From Xenopus tropicalis (taxonomy: Eukaryota > Chordata > Amphibia > Anura > Pipidae), in contig NC_030678.2 in assembly GCF_000004195.4 (NCBI RefSeq), positions 58,435,378-58,499,377 of the forward strand: 64,000 nucleotides of DNA. Reading direction: 5' to 3'. Below the pieces are notes generated by a model that was given only the letters and a program-made list of their open reading frames with translations, made no database searches and was not told the DNA's origin. The translations under genes were made by a program, and so were the position numbers. Positions 57,893 to 64,000 of this stretch are shown here, in pieces (the stretch's first letter is position 1; every line of letters starts with the position of its first letter).

Positions 57893-58869
57893 ATTGCACT
57901 GTCAATCTCCCACAGAAAAGGATCCATATTACTTACCTTGTAGTATATCCTTGCAACTAATAGGAAACACATTCATAATCAGTCCTTACATTGTGGCCTG
58001 ATTCAGGCATTTCTACCCTAGGACCCTTTGGTCCTTATCAGCCAGATAAAAGTATCTGATATGGAAAGGTTTATTGCTTTTGGAAATGTTTCAACAAGAG
58101 CTGAAATTAATGAAATTCTATAAAAAGTGTTTTATCCTAAGTGCATGTGACTTTGGCATGGACAGCAGGAATTAATTTTCTTAGAACAAGTCAAATTACT
58201 ATCTTTGTGTAACATTAAAACTTCAAGGGAGGGGAGTCTCCCATCTGTTATGCACATATACAATATTATCTAAGTGCTAGGGTAAATGTGTTTTTCTGTT
58301 ATGTTAACCTCTATATGGTGCCAACATTTATTATATATAGTGGTTATCACAAGGATAAGGATGTTTTGGTTCTCCAGCTGTTGCAGAATTATAACTCCCA
58401 GCACCCCCTATCCTTGCATTTAGCTGGCTGGGAATTTCAAGATTTGTAGTTTTGCTGAATTTTTTTCTTGCTAACAAAATCTAACCATGTGTGCAAGCTT
58501 ATCTCCTGCTTTGTATTACCACAGAGAATGCAACATTGATTGAGGCTGTTCGTACAACTGTATTTGAAACCTCTAACAAATCCATATCTTTTTTACATTT
58601 GTTAAATGCGAATAAAGCTTGATTTTAATTTAAAAGGAGAACTTTATGTGCGTTTAGGAGTGTTTCACATCTGCATTTGTGTAAAATTAGAATGCATCTC
58701 AAACACCTGTGCAAACAATACAGCGCATACTGTTATAATCTATGCTTAGTAATATAATTGAAAAAAATAACAATGCCCTCAGAGTTCCATGACATGTATA
58801 AAATCTTTTATTTGGACATGGACCTACTCTTTGGCTTCTAATATCCTTATAATTTACAAAAGTGGTACA
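57893..58869. other. No gene seen
   Basis: The stretch 58375-58450 (CTCCAGCTGTTGCAGAATTA, AACTCCCAGCACC) is a common 'aactcccagca' repeat remnant. No supported gene. Confidence 0.35.
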
Positions 58870-59008
58870 ATGGTCATGAACCTGGGATGTAAATATATGC
58901 AAGCCACTTATACCCTTAATGGGACTGCACTAGGCAAATATATAATGGGAGAAGACCTTGTAAATAATAAACTTGGCTGTGGCAGGCACTGCAATCAAAA
59001 TTTTGAGC

Positions 59009-59301
59009 CAGGGCCGGAACTAGGGGTAGGCAGAAAATGCACGTGTCTAGGGCGTAACAGAGGTGGGGGCACTGAGCACATACCTCAACTCCTGGCCTAC
59101 CCCTTAGTTTGTCTCATTTACCACCTGCCTACCTCTACTGTGGCAATGCGATACATGATCATCGAGCATTGCACTGCCACTCCAGCTCAACACCCTCTCC
59201 CTTCCTTTGCCAAGCAACTCCTCCCCCTGATCCTCACTGTGGTGAGGGACAATCAGGGGAGGGGGTATGCCTAGAGCACCCCTAAATATGCACTGACTCT
59301 C
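59009..59301 (+). mobile_element. hAT MITE (CAGGGCCGGAACTAGGGG family) inside the LINE
   Basis: Begins CAGGGCCGGAACTAGGGGTA and ends CCCCTAAATATGCACTGACTC TC. A perfect 8-bp TSD TTTTGAGC occurs at 59001-59008 and 59302-59309. The interior GGCAGAAAATGCACGTGTCT matches the copies at 56178 and 21837. It splits the LINE between its CNQNF and RALVRP regions. The 161-codon frame at 58789-59274 is a LINE/hAT chimera, not a gene. Confidence 0.85.
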
Positions 59302-59401
59302 TTTTGAGCTCTATTAAAAAGGGCACAGATTTGTGGGAGGAGAAAGTGATTTTTCCCACTACAGAGCACTGGTAAGGCCCTATATAGTATATGCTGTGCA
59401 G

Positions 59402-59671
59402 CAGGGTCGGACTGGCCTACCGGGAAAAAACACAATGGGCCCTGGCACTATTGTCCCTCGTCACCTGTCTGCACCCCACTGTGCCCCCAGCGGCTCCCAC
59501 TCTGCTAACTTGCTGTTAAAAAATAATTATAGCCATGGAATGCACAGCCATCTTTATTTTTTCACAGTAAGTTAGCAGTGCAGGAGGGGCAGCGGCTGGG
59601 GGTGTAGCGGGGAGTGGCTGTGGGCCCTTCAGTTGGATACCTTGTGGGCCCCGGGTACCCCAGTCTAACTA
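59402..59671 (+). mobile_element. hAT MITE (CAGGGTCGGACTGG family) inside the LINE
   Basis: Begins CAGGGTCGGACTGGCC and ends GGGTACCCCAGTCTAACTA. A perfect 8-bp TSD CTGTGCAG lies at 59394-59401 and 59672-59679, and removing the element and one TSD copy rejoins LINE text (TATGCTGTGCAG to TTTTGGACTCC). GC-rich interior (GTGGGCCCTTCAG, GGGCAGCGGCTGG) with an internal inverted pair GCTAACTTGCTG/CAGTAAGTTAGC. Same family as 34860 and probably 51173. Confidence 0.9.
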
Positions 59672-60195
59672 CTGTGCAGTTTTGGACTCCAGTGATTAAC
59701 ATGGATATTATAGAATAAAAGGGAGTCCAGAGAAGGGTAAGAAAGCTGGTATAAGGTATAAAGAAAGAAGCGTTATGAAGAAAGGCTGTCCAAGTTTTTG
59801 TATGAGAAGAGGCACGTAAGGAGGATATGATAACTATGTAAAAATATACTAGGGGACCTAATAGATTGAATCAGTCCTACTGGCTGATGCATTAGATAGC
59901 TTCAAGATGGGGTTAAATGGCTTTTTAGCAAGTGAGGAAATACAGGTTTATTTAAAATAGTTTAAAATAGTACAAGTTGACCCAGGTACTGGTCGGATTG
60001 CCATCTTGGCATTAGAAAAGAAATTTCCCCTCTGCGACAAATAAGAGAGATTTTAAAAGTGTTTTTTTGCCTTCCTCTAGATTAACTAGCAGTTAGGCAG
60101 GTTTAATAAAGACATTCTAGGTTGATCTTGATGGAAGTGTTTTTTTTCAACCTACCCTAATATGTAACTATGTTACCTTGTTACTATGTACCTTA

Positions 60196-62155
60196 CATTA
60201 TTCCTTCTATAGACATACTATAAATATATATAAATGTTGAATATGCAAATATATTTTTCCATGTTTTAATGTGTTCATACCACTGCAAACCTGGTATTCT
60301 GCTTACTGATTTATTAAAGGTCAAAGTCCTTAGAACGGGAAATGCTTAAAAAGCACTTTTCCTACAGATTGAGCTTTTTCTAAACTGTATCAGTTTTCTC
60401 CTATTTACTCACTTCAGCTTAAAAGAGATGAGTTCTATCCAATAGGGCACACCAGAAATTGTTTTATGTAAGAATTCTGTCTCTGAGTTTTTATTAAGGT
60501 GTCTATGCACTTTCTTATTGTGTCAGCTTTTGTGTTCTTTTGGCCCTCACTCGGAAGGTCAGTTCATGCAAGTTTTACAGTTTGTCAAATTTTTAGCTTC
60601 CTGCAGTTTCGCAACATCCTAATGAATGTGGAGATAAAAAGAGTTTATGCTTCACATTTATAAAAAGGAACAAATTGGGCATACAAGGATGTGACACAAC
60701 TTCAACTAAAATACATATTAAAATTCTTACTTTGGCTACAGAGTCCTTCTAAGCTAAAAACAATGGTTTCTGGAATGGGATTTTTTTTCAATTGCTTTGA
60801 AAAAGATACACAAAGATACATTTAATTTTACTTTATAATTTATAATATTAACAAACATTATTAGTTTATGTGACAAGCTGATGAAATTGCATTTTTTGTA
60901 ATGAACATAAAATGTGTTAATTAGATTTTCGCCTTTTCATTATTGTCTGAAAATCCTAGTGAAAATAGTGGCCAAACTGATCATCCCTTTAATTAAATCA
61001 CATAGGTTAGATTTTGAACAACACAATTTTGCTTTGACATTTATATAAATGAAAATAAAACCAAGTATTTTACTAGAAAAGATATGTTGTTGATAAACTT
61101 CCTGATGACTTATTAAACTTTCATTTTACAGAGTTTTATTATTTTTATGCATGCATTTACAGTGCCTGGTGCTTGAGAAAGGCTAAGTAAAAGTATGTGC
61201 AGAAGACACCTTTGGCTGAAGCATGATTTTATAGGCAATGTAAAAAATAATAGCTGCAATAATTTGCTCTTAATGAAAGTAAGGCCTCAAGCACAAAGAT
61301 ATCCTCCAACTGACCTTTACCTCTCAACTGAACTCTTTAAGCAATAGTCTCATTTGTTTGTTTATGGTTGATGCTCAAAAGATAATGTCTGTTTAATTAT
61401 CTATGTGTTTGTTATGTTCTCTGGAACTGATATTTGGTGAAAATGCAAAAATATATTTATACACTTATACACTACAGTGCTATATTCACATTCTATTTTG
61501 TTTACAAAGTTTAAAATAAAGGGCTCTTATTTATTAACAAAGATATAACGTTGCACTAATTGAGCAGCTCATAGCTCATATCAACCAATCAGCAATTAGT
61601 TCTAATCAGTCTGCCGCAAGTCATATTTGTAATAGCATACTACAGATTACTACACTAGTGCTAATCCCCACATATGTTGGTAAATGATGTTTGTATTGAG
61701 AGAATGTGACTTGTCCAAGATCACAAGGAGTTGATTAACTTAAGTTGACCATAAACAGGCAAATGCTGGCTGTTGACTGCATAGCCAGCATATTAACTTA
61801 TATATAGGGGGGGTCACAAATATGGCCTACACAACCGATAGCTAAACAGGGCTCAGATATCAATTAGGGAAGCTAGACATGTTGAGTGAGGACTATATCT
61901 GATCATATAATTCTCTTCTGGGTTTATATGGACCCCTGTGTGTTCTTATTGATGGCACGAGGGCTGAATGATCAGATGAGCACATGAGTGCCAGACTGAA
62001 CAAAAATCTGCTCTTTTGTTAAGCAAATATACATATATGAGTATGGACAGCTTTTGGCGCTGTCATGCAGGGTGTTTCATTGCCCAGTGGGAAATCACTT
62101 CTCCATGTAACAGGGCCCATAGTCTTTCAAATGCAGGCAGTTGGGGGATCTATTA
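60196..62155. other. No gene seen; one degraded repeat
   Basis: No supported gene. 61742-61980 (TTAAGTTGACCATAAACAGG, TGATCATATAATTCTC, TTATATGGACCCCTGTG) resembles an eroded 'ccatacac'-type MITE but lacks clear ends. The rest is AT-rich and anonymous. Confidence 0.4.
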
Positions 62156-62346
62156 TTAAAGAGCCGATGCGGTCCCCGATCCGACTAGATTTTCTAACTT
62201 GCCCGATCGAGATCTGGCCAATTTCAGGTCAGATATCGGTCAGGCAGGGCCGTCGGGAGTGCCCATACACGGGCCAATTAGCTGCCGAATCGGTCTAAGG
62301 GACAGATATCGGCAGCTACTATCGGCCCGTGTATGGGGACCTTTAA
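62156..62346. mobile_element. TTAA-bounded T2/Kolobok-like MITE (CCCATACACGGG type), left part rearranged
   Basis: The right end CCGTGTATGGGGACCTTTAA is complementary to an internal block CCCATACACGGGCC at 62262, forming a strong hairpin with GCTGCCGAATCGG/CGGCAGCTACTATCGG. The left end begins TTAAAGAGCCGATGCGG and does not match the right terminus well, so the left arm may be deleted or rearranged. CpG-rich. It shares its right TTAA (62343-62346) with the next element. Confidence 0.6.
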
Positions 62347-62768
62347 AGGAACAGTAAGACCAAAAAATGTATATATTTCAAAGAAATTAAACTATAATGT
62401 ACTGCTGCCCTGCACTGGTAAAAGTTTTGTGTTTGCTTCAGAAACATTACTAGAGTTTATATAAACCCTGGTGTGTAGCCATGGGGGCAGCCATTCAAAA
62501 GAAGAAAAGGCACAGGTTATATAGCAGCTAACAGATAAACCCTGTAGAATACAATGGTGTCTTATCTGTTATCTGCTATGTAACCTGTGCCTTTTCTCCT
62601 TTTTTCCAGCTTGAATGGCTGCCCCCGTGGCTACACAGCAGCTTATTTATATAAACTAAATTAGTGTTCCTAAAGCAAACACCCCAGTTTTACCATTGCA
62701 GGGCAACAGTACGTTATGTTTCAATTACTTTAAAACACTTTCATTTTTTGGTGTTACTGTTCCTTTAA
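62343..62768. mobile_element. T2/Kolobok hairpin MITE, 426 bp, copy 2
   Basis: TTAAAGGAACAGTAAGACCA at the left and GGTGTTACTGTTCCTTTAA at the right, bounded by TTAA. It matches the 51931-52356 copy along its length: ACTGCTGCCCTGCACTGGTA, TAGCCATGGGGGCAGCCATT, and the central TAACAGATAA/TTATCTGTTATC pair. Identical length of 426 bp. Non-coding. Confidence 0.9.
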
Positions 62769-64000
62769 GGAGCACAAATTGCTAGTGAGAGAGCTAATAT
62801 AACTGAAAGGTCATTCAGGCATGATAGGCCATGACACTTAAGCTGATCTATATCAATAAAGTCATATTTACATTCCAGGAAATAAAACAATTTTCCACAA
62901 CACACCCCTAAAACCTATTCCAACCATAAAAGCACCCAGTAGCAGTATACAGGAGATACGTCAATAATTTATGATACAGAAGATACGCCTTTTATACAAA
63001 TAAAGGAATCCTAAGGCAAATAACCAGGTTACCATAACAGCAAACACATGCACAACTATGCATTAACACAAATCCTCACCACACACACAGATATCCCCAT
63101 GCACACAAATCCAAACCTACACTTAAATGCCTACACACATTGCACCCTACATAAACCCAGACATCATCATTAAGAGCTTACAATCTAAAGGCATTAGTAC
63201 ATAGACTAATATAGGCTATTGTTGTATTTTTGTATGTAAACTATATTTTAATGTATACACCCATTTATTGTACAGATCTGTGAAATATGTTGGCACTTTA
63301 TAAATACAGCTAAACCCTCATTTTATGTTTTTTCAGGTTTCACTGTACATTTATACATATTCCCATATGGATCCTGAACAACAATTCCTAACACCCCACC
63401 CAAAAACACACAATATAACTCGCCTACACAATATATGCACTCTCATATGTTTGCTTTTTAAAATTAATGTAATTTGTGAGAAAAAAGACCCTGGAAATTT
63501 CAAACCATGAGATTATTTACAAAGGGCTAGGTCAAGATTGTAAACAGGCTTTTAGAAAAAAAAAAAGGTTACTATTTTAAACATGAACATTGACATGAAC
63601 AGAACAGTAAATTATCTGTAAAATGAAGTTGTATTTTAACTTATATGCCCACTGTGCTTTCCAGAATAGTGCATGTTTGTGCAGCATAATTTTATGACTG
63701 CTACTATCATTATTCTTTATTTATGTTTCACTGACATATTCTACAGCGCTTTACATGGACACAGAGGGACTCGAGGTAGTAGGTCTGGCAATAACAAAAC
63801 CTTGACCCACCATCCACCCAAACCCACACCACCAGCCACACCTAAATGTGGGTATAGAATTTACCCGCACATCACTAATACACATTTTTTCTGGGTAATT
63901 TGCAGAATGTTCCAAAGCAACTTTATCTCAGTTGATAGCTTAGTTATAGAGTTTATTCTCACCTGCTACCAATATTGGCCTAACTTACCACTCCATATCA
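62769..64000. other. No gene seen; L2-tail fragments
   Basis: 63165-63200 contains GAGCTTACAATCTAAAGG, the complement of an L2 3' UTR, while 63255-63313 (ATTTATTGTACAGATCTGTG, then TTGGCACTTTATAAATAC) is an L2 tail in the plus orientation, and 63718-63775 (TTTATGTTTCACTGACATAT, ACAGCGCTTTAC) is another in reverse. These are short decayed pieces. No supported gene. Confidence 0.5.
63231..63313 (+). mobile_element. L2-type LINE tail fragment
   Basis: ATACACCCATTTATTGTACA, then GATCTGTGAAATATGTTGGC and ACTTTATAAATA, match the 3' end of the L2 at 7956-9402 with several transitions, including loss of the AGCGC half of the hairpin. Confidence 0.65.

Larger units (their letters stand above)
58870..60195 (+). 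mobile_element. CR1-like LINE interrupted by two hAT insertions
   Basis: Plus-strand LINE remnant in three pieces: 58870-59008, 59302-59401 and 59672-60195. The first has ATYTLNGTALGKYIMGEDL and NNKLGCGRHC, the second HYRALVRPYIVYAVQ, the third the later C-terminus (the nucleotide text ATGAAGAAAGGCTG...GGATATGATAAC is the RRGDMI region) and the 3' UTR: CAAGTTGACCCAGGTACTGG, CCTTCCTCTAGATTAACTAG, the AGGTTGATC...TTCAACCT hairpin and TAACTATG tail units. Reading frames are degraded. The pieces are collinear with each other, and the breaks coincide exactly with hAT target duplications. 5'-truncated near 58870. Confidence 0.8.

Noticed and set aside
58789..59274. 161-codon open frame
   Set aside because: Chimera: the first part is LINE protein sequence, the rest runs into the inserted hAT element.

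Overview
This window looks like non-coding, repeat-saturated vertebrate DNA. I read it as a clawed frog (Xenopus, species not resolved). The basis is the combination of repeats: TTAA-bounded T2/Kolobok-type hairpin MITEs, TWA-flanked Harbinger-like palindromes, TA-flanked MITEs, small hAT elements with 8-bp target duplications, L2 and CR1-like LINE remnants, and CpG-rich foldbacks. The family assignments combine visible termini and target-site duplications (TSDs) with my memory of Xenopus repeats; no database was searched. I see no complete host protein-coding gene, rRNA, tRNA or CRISPR array. Most open frames are chance frames, or frames through palindromic repeats and the antisense of LINEs.

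Layout. 0-5 kb: TA-flanked MITE, two GATGAG-ended foldbacks, a palindromic Harbinger-like MITE, a triplicated L2 tail, and a chain of abutting MITEs at 3.9-4.9 kb. 7.9-9.6 kb: a 5'-truncated L2 LINE with a readable reverse transcriptase (YADD) broken by one in-frame TGA, followed by a MITE. 11-18.5 kb: CpG-rich foldbacks, a 69-bp-arm hairpin insertion flanked by a 14-bp direct repeat (13.8-14.05 kb), and a hAT copy. 19-24 kb: an LTR-like TATA/poly(A) unit, two weak candidate non-coding exons with good splice donors (21.1 and 23.6 kb) and a hAT cluster at 21.8-22.4 kb. 24.6-35 kb: several MITEs, a long TTAA hairpin, (TA)31, a third CpG-rich foldback. 37.4-38.5 kb: a probable solo LTR with a 4-bp TSD and an 83-bp minimal palindromic MITE. 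40-44 kb: a minus-strand CR1-like LINE 3' end and a hAT. 48.7-52.4 kb: MITEs, including a clean nested insertion. 53.6-60.2 kb: L2 tail with (ATAC)9, further hAT copies, and a plus-strand CR1-like LINE interrupted by two hAT elements, each with a perfect 8-bp TSD. 62.1-62.8 kb: two TTAA elements sharing one TTAA.

Nothing here functions as a gene pathway. The content is a record of transposition: retroelements arriving 5'-truncated and then serving as targets for cut-and-paste DNA elements. I did not find a convincing new biological system. The most unusual objects are the 13.8-kb foldback with the 14-bp duplication, the doubly interrupted LINE, and the compound elements that share target sites.
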